DNA of 64,000 nt from Anisakis pegreffii (GCA_035041965.1 JAPYMA010001118.1:37731-101730), one strand, 5' to 3'; shown: positions 1 through 12,657, counted from the first letter of the stretch. Numbers and translations: made by a program. The notes: generated from the sequence alone by a model not told the origin.

Positions 1-646
1 GAAAAAGATCAAAAATTCCAACGCGATACGTTGATCAATTACCACCTCGTTTACCATTTACCATTATAATTATCATTACTATTATTACAAATTACTATTA
101 TTACAAATCTCAACAAAACAACAAACACAACAACACAATAATAAAAAATTCACATCAAAACATAACAAATTCACATCTCCAACTCAAAATTGCCTCAAAT
201 CTTTCAAAATTTTCGAAGAAATCCTGAAATTAATTCCAGATCATGTAACAATAATAATAATATTAGGATCGCTGCCGTTAGATATACGTACATACATACA
301 TAAAGCATAAATACAATGTTCTTCATATTGGCACGGCGCCAACTAAACGAATTGGCACAATGTCAACTGCCAAATCGAAACCAATTGGCACAGGGCCAAC
401 TATCGCGGATCCACCTGTCCCAGACCCCACTTTTCAAAATTTCATTTATCGCTCGTTTTCCTAAAAATTTACCAAATTCACCTAAAAAATCACCGTTTTG
501 CCATCTTTACTTCCCTAAATTTACCGTTCCTTACTAAAAATTACCCAAAAAAACCACCATTTTACCTCCCCCTAACCAAAAAACCACCTATTTTCCATTC
601 AATCATCGCAAAATTCCCTAGTCTATCCGCTATTTTCTTCATAAAT
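1..646. other. AT-rich spacer beyond the TTC19-like gene
   Basis: No gene is supported here. The first 250 bases are AAT/ATT-rich low-complexity DNA. The remainder is pyrimidine-rich sequence with many short TTTACC and CCTAAAA words. It lies downstream of the minus-strand TTC19-like gene, so it may hold that gene's 3' UTR. A 73-codon open frame at 316-537 has no recognisable motif and looks like chance. Confidence 0.5.
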
Positions 647-2948
647 CTACCAAAACCACAGCCAATTTTTTCGATTCCTCCCCTTAAAGTCCCGCTCGAG
701 ATCGTGCAAAAAGCGCCTCGCGTACTCCTGCACCCGTGGCTCCTCGGACCGTGACAAATTCACCGCCTTCTTCGCGTACTTCAACGCCTCTTCCCTAAAA
801 ATATCTCCACAAATTCCGAAAAATTTTTGCGAAATTTCCTCAATAATCGCTCAAATTTTCCCTAAAAAAGAGAATTTCTCACAAATATCCAAAATCATAA
901 CTGAAAATAACAAAAATCACCCACTTTTGGCCACAATGGAACAACGCCTCAGCATAATTACAATAATATCCCGGTATCATACCACTACATTCGTCCACGT
1001 TCACAATCCTCTCAACACCCACCGCCAAATACTTCCGAGCCAGCTCAAATCTAAAGGAAAAAACGCCAAATTTACTCCGAAAAAATTTCCAAATTTCCAA
1101 AAAAATTCCCAAAATTTCTATCCTAAAATCCAAATTTCAATGAAAATTTTCACCTCAAAACCGTAAGAATGCAAAATTCCCTCACAAATTTGCTCCAAAA
1201 AACGGAATAAAATAAAAAATTCCTTCAGAAAAATTATATTTTCCATCTCCATTCCATCAAAAAATTTCAATTTTTCATAAAAATTTCCAAATTTTCCAAA
1301 ATAATCCAACCGATTCTTCAAAATCAACGCCGCTCCAAAATTATTCAGCAGATTCATTGTATGAAATGAAGCCGCACCGAACAGCTGATAACTTATCTGA
1401 AATCGGTAAAAACACACACAAATTCTCATCCGATTGCAAATTTCCCTTAATAATAATAATAAATATTAAATAATAATAATAAATAACAATAAATAATAAC
1501 AATAATAATAAATAATAACAATAAACAATAACAATAATACCAAAATTAAAAAATATCCAAAATCACGTCTCTCTCACCTTCAGCACTTCGTCCATATACT
1601 CCTCACACTCCGCTAACCTATCCTCACCTCGATACGTCACCTGAAAAAACATAGAAACATCAATGAAAACACTAAAAATTAACGGAACACTAAATTTACC
1701 CAAAAATTTTGAAAAATAACCTAAAATTTCAAAAATTTCCCGAAAATTTGGTAAAATTTACCCAAGTTCCTGCCCAAACCCCCCTAAAATCGTACCAAAA
1801 AATGTGCGTACTGTTCCAGACACATGCCGAACAACGCTATCGGATCCGTATACGCCGCCCCGTGCGCTTCAACCTGATGTCGATGCTCGACCAAGGCGCC
1901 CTGGGCCACGACGTACTTTTTCATGTGTTCTTCAAGAATCTAAAATTTGAAAAAATGACCAGAAATTCAAAATTTTGACCTGAAATTAAAAATTTCCCCG
2001 AAAAAACTCCCAAATTCAAGAAGTCCACCTTCATCTGCTTCGTAACACAGTGTCTATAGCCTGTCTCAGCGTTCTCCAGTTGTCCGTTTTGGGCAAAAAT
2101 ATCCGCCAGCTTCAAGCTAATGCCAATAAATTCCGGGTCACTCTCGTGTTTCCCATGCAATTCCATCATCCTGCAAAAAGAATTTTTCCCGTAAAACTCT
2201 ACCCAGGAACTTTGTCGCCCATATGCCAGGGTAAATAATTTACCCGCGCCAAAAACTGAAAACACTCTTCAATAAACACCTTCGTATAAGCAGTCGGAAC
2301 AGCTCTTCTGCCTTCTCCAAATTACCCATTTCATAGTAAGTATTTGCCAATTCATCCAGTACCCTACTTATGGGTAGCTCTTCGCCTCGCTCCTTGGCCA
2401 TTTCGAGAGATACCTCCAGAATTTGTATGGCCTCCTCATATTTGCCGTATTTCCGGCAAATAAACGCCTGAAATGTTTACTTGATCGCTAAAAATATCGA
2501 AAATCTTCCAAAAATTTTAAGAATTCCAAAATTTTAAGTTGCCAGCCACCTTTTTCACATTATCCTTCAGCGGATCTGCATCCGTACGAAACGGCTCTAT
2601 TCCCAACAGATCCTTAATGGTGACTAGCCACGATAGACCGAACAGCGGGACAAAAACACCGCCGCCGCCGCCATAACGCTTTTTGCCCGACGACCAACGC
2701 CGTCTGCCACCGTCTTCAGAGCGTGAATTCCTAGACGACGTTCGGGTATTTCTCGTTGGGTAATTCTGCCCGTCAGATTCCCGCCCAGGTGGTTTCCCGT
2801 TGTTAAATCTACTACCCACGGGTGTTGCTACAAACTTCCGCACCCTTTCCTCTGCCCCGTCGTTCAAAGAACAGGCAGCAGCAGCAGCTTGCAGACCCAT
2901 ACGACAGTTTAAGGCTACATTTCGGCAAACCACCACAGATCTGATCAT
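647..2948 (-). CDS. TTC19: TTC19-like mitochondrial tetratricopeptide repeat protein (8 exons)
   Basis: Likely homologue of TTC19, a mitochondrial inner-membrane TPR protein needed for complex III assembly and maintenance. Exons read on the minus strand: 2948-2550, 2467-2280, 2170-2029, 1939-1796, 1640-1578, one beginning at 1396, 1050-925 and 794-647 (TAG). Phases agree for the first five exons and across the last junction. Exon 1 gives a basic, Ser/Gly-rich N terminus that would suit mitochondrial import. TPR-type helices follow, and the segment around EFIGISLKLADIF matches the TTC19 core closely. A later match is LFGMCLEQYA. The C-terminal exon is a basic helix ending NWLWFW. The end of the exon starting at 1396 is unresolved: no clean donor is seen until about 1165, although a split using GTTGGA near 1307 keeps phase. 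The role is inferred from family similarity only. Confidence 0.75.
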
Positions 2949-4514
2949 CTGAAAATTAAATTATTGAATTTTGAGGCGGAAAAAATTACCCGGGAAACCT
3001 GAAACACCCGCAAAAAATTGGAAATAATTTCGAAAAATTACTTCAAATTAAATTTATTAGATTAATCTAGTGCAAATAGAAAATGCTCTATTACGAACCG
3101 AATCGAATGCGAACCAAATCGAACTTTTCAAAAAACATTTTATTTGGCGGGATTTTAAAATTTTCTCTTCAAAATTTCGCAGCACAAAATCCCGCAGCAT
3201 TATTTTTGATTCTCCGGATTTCAATTTGAAATCTCCGAACAATTTGAAATTTGAAATTGAAAAATTCCAATTTGAAATTTGAAAAATCGACCATTTGCCG
3301 AATGAAGCGTGATCGTAAGATAGAGCCGGTTTCGAGAGTAAATGATAAGAGTAAAATGAAAAAAGCAGCAGCAGCTCAACAAGCAGAACGTAATACACAT
3401 CACATGGCTTTATAATAAGCACTTAAAATTAACTCGGATCACTTAAAGACAAATAGCAGCAGTGAGCACAGCACAGAGAGCACAGTTTAACGCAACATTA
3501 AACGCCAGCTAGTGGTTGCGAGTTGAGATTGATGATGTGAAAGATTCATATCTATAAGATTCTCATTAAAAACAATATACACCGGCTGTTGCTCTAATAC
3601 ACACGCTTCAACTGCTTTCCAGTGAGCTTCAAGCCTAAGCTTTCTATAGCCCCAAGCCCGACTCTATAAATTCGAGAGAACTCCGGCTAATTACGATTAT
3701 AACTCCAGCTCCAGCTAACTCCAGCTAATTTGTATTATCGAGAAATCCGGCTAATTACGATTACCGAGAACTCTGGCTAATTACGATTACCGAGGTCTCC
3801 GTCTAATTACCAACTCCGTCTAATTACCAACTCCGTCTAATTACCAACTCCGTCTAATTACGAACTCCAGCTAATTACGAACTCCAGCTAATTACGAACT
3901 CTGGCTAATTACGAATTGCTATTGTCATAACCACTACTATCAGTATTATTATTATTCCTAGCGCTCCCATTCACTGATAATATTCATATAAGTTACTCTC
4001 TGATCGATATGTTCAATGATCGATCATAACAAATCAACATGATTTGATTGATTTTTGATGACGTAAAATGAGATCATAAACGGAGTATTATTGAGTAGAG
4101 TTTTTTAGTCTAAGCCTAAGCTGTCTCTAAGCCTGAGTTTGAGAGCAGTTGTTCTTAATCCAGTGCTTATCGCGTTAAGTGGCTTTTGTAAGTGGAGGTG
4201 TGAAGCGGCTTAGAGACCACTGGCTAATCCACTGAAGCTTAAACCTAATCTTCATTTAGTGGTTTTCGGGTTGTGATCGAGAGTTGCTTGCTGATCAGTT
4301 CTGATCAGTCGCTGATCGCTGTTTCTTACTTACTTACTTACTTACTTACTCACTCACTTACTCGCGTTCTTTCTGATCAATTACTGACTGATCAAACGCG
4401 CGTAAAACTGATCGTGATCAAATCGTTTCATGAAACTGGTCAAATTCGTTTCAGGACCAAACTCCGATACCAAGCCCCGGCTCCGTATTGCAGTAGTAAT
4501 CGCCAGTGGTGAAA
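2949..4514. other. Divergent intergenic region between TTC19-like and globin genes
   Basis: This 1.57 kb spacer separates two head-to-head genes and should contain both promoters. It holds a degenerate tandem repeat at about 3690-3915 and a short ACTT(A) run near 4325-4350. AG acceptor-like sites at about 4448 (GTTTCAG) and 4494 (TTGCAG) lie just before the globin ATG and could be trans-splice or 5' UTR intron acceptors. No TATA box is assigned with confidence. Confidence 0.4.
3690..3915. repeat. Degenerate 17-bp tandem repeat (CTAATTACgAACTCCgg)
   Basis: About ten imperfect copies of a unit built around CTAATTAC plus AACTCC(A/G)(G/T) follow one another, for example between 3805 and 3910. 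The unit varies in its middle bases, so this is a decaying minisatellite. TAATTA homeodomain-like cores recur in every copy, but that follows from the unit itself. Confidence 0.8.
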
Positions 4515-5274
4515 ATGGTCAACGCCGAATTGTTGAAGAATCATGCAGCGCAATATAAATTAACCAAAGACACGGCTGGAGAGTATCACAAACAGTGAGT
4601 TAGTTAGTTACAGTAACCACTAACAAGTAATGCAGTAACAGTACTTAATACAGTAGTAACAGTGCCGATCTGGCAGCTTTGCAGACTGTTCAAACTGCAT
4701 CCGGATATGGCCGTTCACTACGATGCGGAGGATCTGGATCCGGACACGATACCCAGATCGCAGAAATTCATCATGCACGGCATGTCCGAACTGCAGTACT
4801 TCTTTAAACTGCCGCAGGTGATCGACGACGATCGCAAATGGCGCTCTGCACTGTCCGCATTCAAGGATCAATACGAGGATGTCGGTGTGCCCATGGAAAA
4901 ATTCAATGTAAGTATTGTCTGAAATGGAAAACAAAAATTACTACGGTGTGATTTCAGTGTGATCTTTCTATTGATTTATCGATTTTACTCACTTATCGCC
5001 AATATTTCAGATCAAATTCACGTTGTTATTGAATCGTTTAGATGATCAATCTCAATCAGTCTAGATCGATTTCAATCAGTTTGATCAGTTGATTTTTAGA
5101 TCAGTTTCGATCAAATCAATCAATTCAGATCATCAAATTTTGCAGAAAACTACCGATGCTTTCCTGGCGGCAATGGCCCTGCACGCTGGTGGTGTCACCG
5201 ATGAGCAAAAAGCGAATTGGGAAGAGCTGCTGGCCAAGGCTTATGCGGACATGAAGACTTGGGGATGGTATTGA
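4515..5274 (+). CDS. Nematode-type globin, 3 exons, 143 aa, with Tyr at the F8 position
   Basis: Small single-domain globin of the nematode glb type, presumably cytosolic and expected to bind haem and oxygen or act as a sensor. Exons are 4515-4594, 4685-4907 and 5146-5274, with consistent phases (2, 0). Family landmarks are LFKLHPDM (B/C helices), QKFIMHG (E helix, with His58 at E7), the F-helix/FG segment YEDVGVP, and a C-terminal WEELLAKAYADM helix. Spacing from the CD1 position (Tyr39) to E7 is 19 residues and from E7 to Tyr90 is 32, the spacing I recall for nematode globins. That puts Tyr where the invariant proximal His F8 belongs (codon 4872-4874) and Tyr where the CD1 Phe belongs. The protein is a little shorter than the usual 150-160 residues. 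An AATAAA lies near 5427. Confidence 0.85.
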
Positions 5275-5879
5275 TCCCGTTGTTTGATCCGTATCGATTC
5301 GTTGATCCCGCATCCATTCTGATCGGTTCGATCACTGATTGATCGATTGATTGATTTGAACTGATCACTCGATCAAATTGTGATCATATTGTATTCGTAT
5401 TCGTTTTCCAATCTCCAATCATAAAAAATAAATGATATCTCATCGCACTCTCCATTTTTTACATCTCGCATCTTCCACATTAACATTAGCACCAACAACA
5501 ACACGAACAGTTGCTTTCGAAGTCAGCTGCAATAAACTGAAAATTTTTTCAAAATTTTCCACTTTTTTCCAAAAAACATTGTAAAAATTCTCATTCGAAT
5601 GAACGATCACAAGCGATCGATGCAAAATGATCGATAATCGTGATCAAAAAATGAGAAATACACTCACAAATGTGGAATGTCTCAGTAAAAAACTAAAAAA
5701 TTCAGTGTAAAGTAGTGATTTTACTCGAAAACACAAATAACAACATAAGCCTCGATACAATTCACAATATACAAGCTGTTTCCTTCAAAAAAAAGCTCTC
5801 AGTATAACGACCGATTGATCTATCCGAGGGATTAACTTCAAAGAAGATAACTTCTCATGGGATTACATCGAAATCCAAA

Positions 5880-6213
5880 CATAAATCCGCCTATATCTCA
5901 CCAACTAAGCAAAATCCCTCAACAATATATATGTTATCTAAAAGCTTAGAATCTCTTCTATCCAATGATACTAAAATATTGGCAGGTTAGTGGGCAAATC
6001 AGAGGATACAGGCCGTTTGAATAGGATACCCGTGATATTCCTATAGTAACACATCAGTGATCGACATCAAAATGATATATCTTCATAAATCCGCCTATAT
6101 CTTGTCACCTAAAAGAAAATCCCTCAACAATATATATACCATCTGAAAGCTTAGAATCTCTTCTATTCAATGGTACCAAAATATTTACACGTTATCGGGC
6201 AAATTTTAGGATA
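5880..6213. repeat. Two diverged direct copies of a ~130-bp dispersed element
   Basis: Copy 1 (about 5880-6013) and copy 2 (about 6086-6213) share long blocks such as ATAAATCCGCCTATATCT, AAAATCCCTCAACAATATAT, AAAGCTTAGAATCTCTTCTA and a shared GGATACAGG end. They are separated by about 70 bases. The ends are not obviously inverted repeats and no target-site duplication was confirmed. It is likely one member of a dispersed non-coding repeat family. Confidence 0.75.
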
Positions 6214-7499
6214 CAGGTGAAAAATTCAAATTTTTATGAGTAAAATTACAAAATTCTCATCTTTTATTTCGTCTATTCATCACTAAATTGTCATTATTAT
6301 TATTATTCAATTGCGATACTATTCGTTTCAGCACCCTGATGAAACTCAATCCGTGCATTCAGCCATCGAGCATCACCACACCACTATCATAAATGCACGA
6401 TGATTCATTGAAATTCGAGAGTCGAGAGTTAATTTTTTTGAATGTTTCTGAAATGTAATATAATATAATTCTCAGTCGCTAAGTTTCATTCTCATTCCCA
6501 TTCGCCATTCCACTAAATAATTCATCGCAATTTAATTAAAAACCCAACAAATAAACAATTTCAGCCAAAAAATTAAAAATTTATTCTGCTAACATCGCTG
6601 TTAGCAATTAGACGTTTTGCTGCTACTGTTCGTTATCTGATAGTGGGGGGATATATGGCATTCGTTGTTAATACACATTCGGATATGACGATGATGATTA
6701 CGATTGTGCCTGTCAGTGTAATTTGATAGGTGTGAACAAATTGATGCTGGTAGACGTTGGAAAAATGAATTGGAAAATGAAAAATGGAAAATGAGACTCG
6801 TCAGAAAAATACTCTGCAGCAGCGTTGCACTGCATTGAGCAGCTGAAATTTCGGGGCAGCTGAAATTGAATTTGCTTTAAATGCTCCAATTAAATCCTCC
6901 TTAAATCCTCTAAATCCAATCTACCTACCTACCTCCCTGCATAACAAGTGGATTGCTTTCTTTGATATAAATCTTTTAAAGTTTGTCTAAATTTTGACGC
7001 CGCCGCCGCTAATTTTGCGTCAAATTTGATTTGGAGAATCTCGCTAATCGCTAATCTCTCGGATATCGGATATCTCTTACGATTGGATATTTCTCTGATA
7101 TCTCCTGATATCTTGTCCTGATATCCTGATATCTCTGATATCTCCAAGATATTTCCCAGATATGTTGTCGAATCTCGCATATTGTCATCGAATAATAACA
7201 ATACTTAATAATGCTGGATTAAATTGCCGCCGCCGCCGCCGTCGATAACACGATAAAATTTTGTTATCAAATATTATAGAAGAGATCTCAGAGCTTTATT
7301 TTATCAGAGCCATTCGAAATCCAATCCACATTTAACGACAAAATATAATATAAATTTAATTAGCGCACGCTTTACGACCAGCACCAGATCAAAGTGATTG
7401 TATTGAGCATTTGTGGGTGTTGCTAAAAGATGCGGCCAGATTTATCGCTAGCAATAAGCGATTTTATTCTAAAGCGAATTCACAACTTAACTCTCACGG

Positions 7500-7610
7500 T
7501 TACTCTGCAGTATTATTATTATTATATTTATTACTATTATTATATTTATTATTATTATTATATATTATTATTATTATATTTATTATTATATGTATATTAT
7601 ATCGCATTTT
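7500..7610. repeat. ATT/TTA trinucleotide microsatellite
   Basis: An interrupted run of TTA/ATT triplets. Open frames across it encode Tyr- and Leu-only tracts and are not genes. A similar ATT-rich tract occurs at 9715-9785. Confidence 0.85.
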
Positions 7611-9119
7611 GTGTTAACTATTACTTTTACACCGTTTTACACTGAAAATTTTTCGAGCAAAGGTGAATGAAATGCTGCCGCTGCTGCTGCAAAGTATGAA
7701 CATGATATCAAATTTTTGAAATTTAATACTTGATCACAACACTCACCCGATCTGATCTGATCTGATCAGTTACTAGTATCGACTAACATCGATTCGATCA
7801 GTCTGTTTAAAAATCGCATTGATCACATCACCATTGATAGTAAGTAGTAAGTATTACTCTCTCTGTGGAAGTACAAACGACTACTGCATGCAGTTGTTGT
7901 ACGTGATTCCACTGTTTGTGATTTGCTGCTGCTGCTGCTGAGCCAATTTCCATTTTTTTTCATTTTCCAATATATTTCCAATATTTTCCAATATTTCTCG
8001 TCGTTTTCTGCTAATTTCCACACTTTTCCGTCATTTTTCATAAAAAGTTTCATTCCAGATTCTGCGCTAACACATTCATTCACCAGTCTGCAAGATGCTA
8101 TTAGGTTAATATAGGCTTTTTCGGGTAAAATCGTGCAGAAAATTGTCTAAATTAGCTAAATAAAGTAAAATTTAATATTAAAATGCAACGTTTGCTGCGT
8201 GTCTGCTTGGATATCCTTTCATATCCCTGCTATCTTCTCCATATCCTTAAGACGCACGATGTATCCAACTATATCCTTAAGTGTACACATATCCTCTTAA
8301 TTGGCTATCCATCCATGCACTTCACCCGATGAATTTGTTTTACACCAAAAAAACTCTTTAAAAGAAAGCAAATTCTAACGAGCAAAACTATTCAATATCC
8401 TCCTGCTTATATCTCACTGTGTGCTCATCACAGTTCATTAGTAGTCAAGCTAGGCTGGCTAGCGATTGATAAGCCAATCAATCGGCTCTTTGCTTTCACT
8501 GAAACGCCGCTGCTTAGAAAATTACCAGATTTCAAACAAATTTACCAAATTTACCAAAGTACCAGACGTTTTCCGGAAATAATTTTCCAATAATTTTCCA
8601 ACAAAATCAAAGTTGATGTTTCCAAGGGAGCAACGAGGGTGTAAAAGAACTTCCCCTATGACAGACACACCACAAGTCTCTAAAGCAGTCACAAACGTTT
8701 CAATCAGTCTAATGTCTTCCCAATATCTATCTAATCACGTAACTAACCACTCTACCTAGCACATGTACTCTTTAGCTTATTACTATGTAAAACTATGTCA
8801 AATTATCATGTCAAATTACTATTACTATGTCAAATTACAATTCCAAACACAAACCATTAATCCAAAAACCCTAAAATCGACCCAAAACATCCAAATTCAA
8901 ATTCAACTAATCGTATCACCAAAATCTGCGCACATCCATGAGGATTAATTGCGATTTCTTATTTGTTATACATCTTAGAAGAGGACGACGAGCAGCCCAA
9001 TTGAATCGCTTGAAATTGCTCATTGAACTTTGCAAAATTAATTATTTCCAGTGAACGCATCGAGTCTTTCATTCAAGCACAAACGCCTTAGAGTTTACTT
9101 TGCTTTGCTTGATACTATA

Positions 9120-9412
9120 CATCACCCATCTACCCGTCTACCTATCTACCCATCACCCATCTACCAATCCAACTACCTACCCATCACCCATCTACCCATC
9201 CAACTACCTACCCATCACCCATCTACCCATCCAACTACCTACCCATCACCCATCTACCCGTCACCCATCTACCCGTCACCCATCTACCCGTCACCCATCT
9301 ACCCGTCACCCATCTACCCGTCACCCATCTACCCATCACCCATCTACCCATCCAACTACCTACCCATCACCCATCTACCCATCCAACTACCTACCCATCA
9401 CCCATCCACCCA
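9120..9412. repeat. Compound minisatellite of 15/16-bp and 31-bp CATCTACCC units
   Basis: The block begins and ends with a ~31-bp unit (CATCTACCCATCCAACTACCTACCCATCACC) and contains an inner homogeneous array of a shorter unit, CATCTACCCGTCACC, repeated about six times between 9247 and 9325. The nested structure suggests local amplification of a variant inside an older array. Two plus-strand frames stay open as Pro/Ser/Thr/Tyr repeats, but nothing else indicates coding. Confidence 0.9.
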
Positions 9413-10629
9413 AATGCTAAAAAATATCAACCATCGCAATTAAAATCACTCAATTTTTAATGCTCTTCAATCAAATGATCTGATTCAATCAAAATCTCAT
9501 TTTTCTGATCAATTTTCTGATCTAATTGCCTTTGACGTACCTGATTTTTCTGCTTTACTACTTAATCGCTGTCGATTGCAACTGATAAACTGATAACTCT
9601 TATCATATCACTATGTTATCACCAACACTAGACCCTAACAATTCAATTCGGTTGCTCTTTTGACTGCTTCTCCAGTTACATTACATCTTATGCTGTTATT
9701 CGATGCTTTATCATTACTATTATTACTATTACTATTACTATTATTACTATTACTATTACTATTATTATTACTATTATTATGACTAAATCGTATTGTTTAT
9801 ATATGAGATTAAGTGATACATACCATGGATTAATATTGCTCATGTTTTCACATGTTATGCTATCTCTAATACAATCGAGTCTCGCCACTAGACAAACCAA
9901 TTTCCATATCAAACAACATTTGTGTGTGTAACATCCACACACACACGCGCACACGATTCCCGTTCCCGTTTAGTTGGGTAGTTTTTACCCGTCTAGTCGG
10001 GTAACTTCTTACCCAATTCGTGCATTATCTCCCATCCACGACCATATTTCCCGTCCATGCATTGCTTTCCAAAGCTAGCATCGAACACCAACAGCAGCAT
10101 CTACTTTTTTGCCCGATGCTTCTATTAACCACCACACCCAAATCTTATCGTCTCTATTTCGATCCTAAAAATAAATTCTTTTCAGTTCAATCACAAATGC
10201 TTTGTTTTAGTGATAAATAATAATTATGAAAAAATTAATGACTGAATAATAAATATAAATATACGAGTAATAATAACAATAATAATAATTTTAATAATAA
10301 TAATAATAATCCACCAAAAAATTCGATATCTGTTATTGGATACTTTCGATAGCCTTAATGAGATGGATTTAATGAGAGGATTACTTGAAAGTACTACTAG
10401 ATAGGCAGTATGTTCTATGGGCAGTAAGCATTTGGGACTGACGACTAATCTTACGATTCCAGGGATTATTCCGAGCAAGCAATTTCATTACAAAAACCAC
10501 CAATTGGAACGATCCTTAGACTGGTTTGGGAGCACTTCTAGAGGCTCGGAAAGCTGACACTTTTGAAAAATCACTGGAATTTTGCAAATTTTTACGAAAA
10601 GTGGAAAATTTTTTGCAAAATTCTGAAAA

Positions 10630-12657
10630 ATGAACAACTTGACAACAACAGCAGACGATAAGGAATGTGGTGAAGGGTCACTGCTGGATCAAACGCATGT
10701 GAAAGTACCGGTGATATGCCTCTATGGATTGGTCTTCAATGTTTGTCTGTTCGGTGAGTTGCTCACGCAAATTACCCACACCCATGGGCACGGGCAAGTT
10801 GTAAACTTACCCACAGCTTAATCGAATTTCAGGGAATCTGTTCACGCTGGTCGTAATCGTCGTGCATCGCTCAATGCGAACGGCCACAAATTTTTTTCTG
10901 GCCAATTTAATGATCGCCGATTTGCTGGTGGCACTGTTCTGCATCATGCAAAATATGTTCCACGTGGTGGGAAGTCCGAATGGTAGCTGGCCTCTGGGTA
11001 AGTTTTGGGTAAATCACAACTAGTTCGGGTAGAGTTTGCGCTGAATTTAGGTAAAAATTCCCCAAGCTTGCCTGATCATTCAATGTTTTTAGGTGCGCTC
11101 CTGTGTCAACTCTATGTGTTCGTCCTACATCTTGTCCCATGCACCAGTATAGGTAAGTGTTTTTCCGAAATTCTACAATGAGTTACCCGGAATTTTTTAG
11201 GTTCCCAAAAAATTTACCCGAAAAAATTTCAGGTATCTTAATCTGCGTCTCACTGGAAAAGTACATAGCCGTACTGCATCCACTGATCGCTTTGAAAATG
11301 CTAACCCCAAGGCTGAGAATTTGGATGATGTTAATCATATGGTGTACATCCATAATTGTAAACCTGCCCTATTATTTCACTACAAAGGAGCTGAAATTCG
11401 GCAAAATCGCTGCATGTACAAGGGATTTTTCAAGGTAGTTCTTTTCAAGGTAGCTATTTACCCGTACGGGTAAGTAAATGCACTGTGACTCTGTCTTTCT
11501 GTTTCAAGTACCGTGCTGATACGCGATATGGTAACGATATCCTTCTTCCTGTGGTACGTGATCCCGCTGGTTACGCTGGCCTATGTTTACGCGAAAATTG
11601 GTACTTTCCTATGGATGAGCGCCAACCAGGGTGTTGTATGCACGGCGGCCGCCGCTGTTCGAACCTCTGACGGTTAGTTGCTTAACTTCCCGGGAATCTA
11701 TCATTTTACCCGAAACTTTCCCGAGGAGACATAACTTCCCGCAATTGTAGATTCATGTAATTCCTGCACAAGTCCCACATGGTTCAACAGCAGCAGAACG
11801 ATCAGTGCAGAGCATAGAGAGATGGTCCGGCTGATGGCTGCTTCTACACCGGACCGTAAGACCAGCGGTGAGGCGAATCACGAGGTCATTGAGGCACGGA
11901 AACGGGTCGTGAGACTGCTATTCGCCATCGTGCTCTCATTCGCCTTACTAACGTTGCCACATCATGCAAGACTTTTGTACATGGTGAAATGATTTTAAAT
12001 TTTTCAAAATTTTCCAAAAATTCCAAAAAATTTTCCAAAAATTCCAAAAAATTTTGGAAATTCCACAAATTTTATCAAGAAAATGGCCATAGATAAGAGC
12101 AATTGATCAATCGCTAAGCAATTGATCTAAAGACACCAGATGAGATCAACGATATGGATCGATCAGATAGATGAATTGATCAGATCAGATCAGATCAGAT
12201 CAGATCAGATCAGATCAGATCAGATCAGATCAGATCAATCACCTTCGAGTTCTAGATGTGGTCCAGAACGGCAATGTGCAACGATGGCTTGATCACACTG
12301 TTGCAACCGCTCAGCTATTTGTGTCTATTCCTTTCCAGCTCGGTGAATCCATTTCTGTTCGCGTTCTTCTCGAGGCGTTTCCGTGACGCAGTCTACGATA
12401 TTGTGTGCAGGTGAGTTCCTTCTGATCAATCAATAATCGATAATCGATCACTGATCAACCTGCAATAAGTTTTCTATGAAGTCACAAACGCTTTCAGACA
12501 TGCATGGCGTAAACAGTCGTGGATAAGCCTGATACGTACCCGTACGATGATGTCGGATTGCGGTGGTGCGGACGCAGATGCCAAGTCGAGCAGTTTACCG
12601 AAGAGCTTTCGGTTGAGTGAGTTGAGACGGGCCAATTCGGCCGGTAATCGATGCTGA
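10630..12657 (+). CDS. Rhodopsin-class neuropeptide GPCR, trissin-receptor-like, 8 exons, 420 aa
   Basis: Seven-transmembrane receptor, probably a neuronal peptide receptor at the plasma membrane. Exons are 10630-10753, 10833-10997, 11093-11152, 11233-11434, 11509-11672, 11751-11983, 12256-12410 and 12498-12657, and all phases close. The N terminus carries an NNLT glycosylation site. TM1 includes [11 protein letters not shown], and TM2 reads [21 protein letters not shown], close to trissin receptors as I recall them. The extracellular Cys before TM3 (LLCQLY) is present. The DRY position reads EKY (SLEKYIAV). TM5 contains [22 protein letters not shown]7 ends [16 protein letters not shown], an NPxxF variant. 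Intron 7 contains a (GATCA)n array. The subfamily is less certain than the GPCR class. Confidence 0.85.
12178..12240. repeat. (GATCA)n microsatellite in GPCR intron 7
   Basis: About twelve uninterrupted copies of the 5-bp unit GATCA. Every unit contains the GATC palindrome. It lies between GPCR exons 7 and 8 in order of coding (intron 11984-12255). Confidence 0.95.

Larger units (their letters stand above)
5275..10629. other. 5.3-kb gene-poor, repeat-rich spacer
   Basis: I find no supportable gene. Contents seen are GATC/TGATC-rich stretches just after the globin, a duplicated ~130-bp sequence (5880-6213), a degenerate GATATC-rich patch (7060-7170), ATT-trinucleotide runs (7510-7600 and 9715-9785) and a large minisatellite (9120-9412). 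Open frames here are low-complexity (poly-Tyr/Leu or Pro-Ile-Tyr) and follow from the repeats. Confidence 0.6.

Noticed and set aside
316..537. 73-codon open frame starting MFFILARRQLNELAQ
   Set aside because: Internal repeats of a GGCACAATGTCAACT-like word explain the frame, and it has no splice context or family similarity.
9051..9443. 130-codon Pro/Ile/Tyr/Ser-rich frame
   Set aside because: It is a direct translation of the CATCTACCC minisatellite, and a second frame is equally open.
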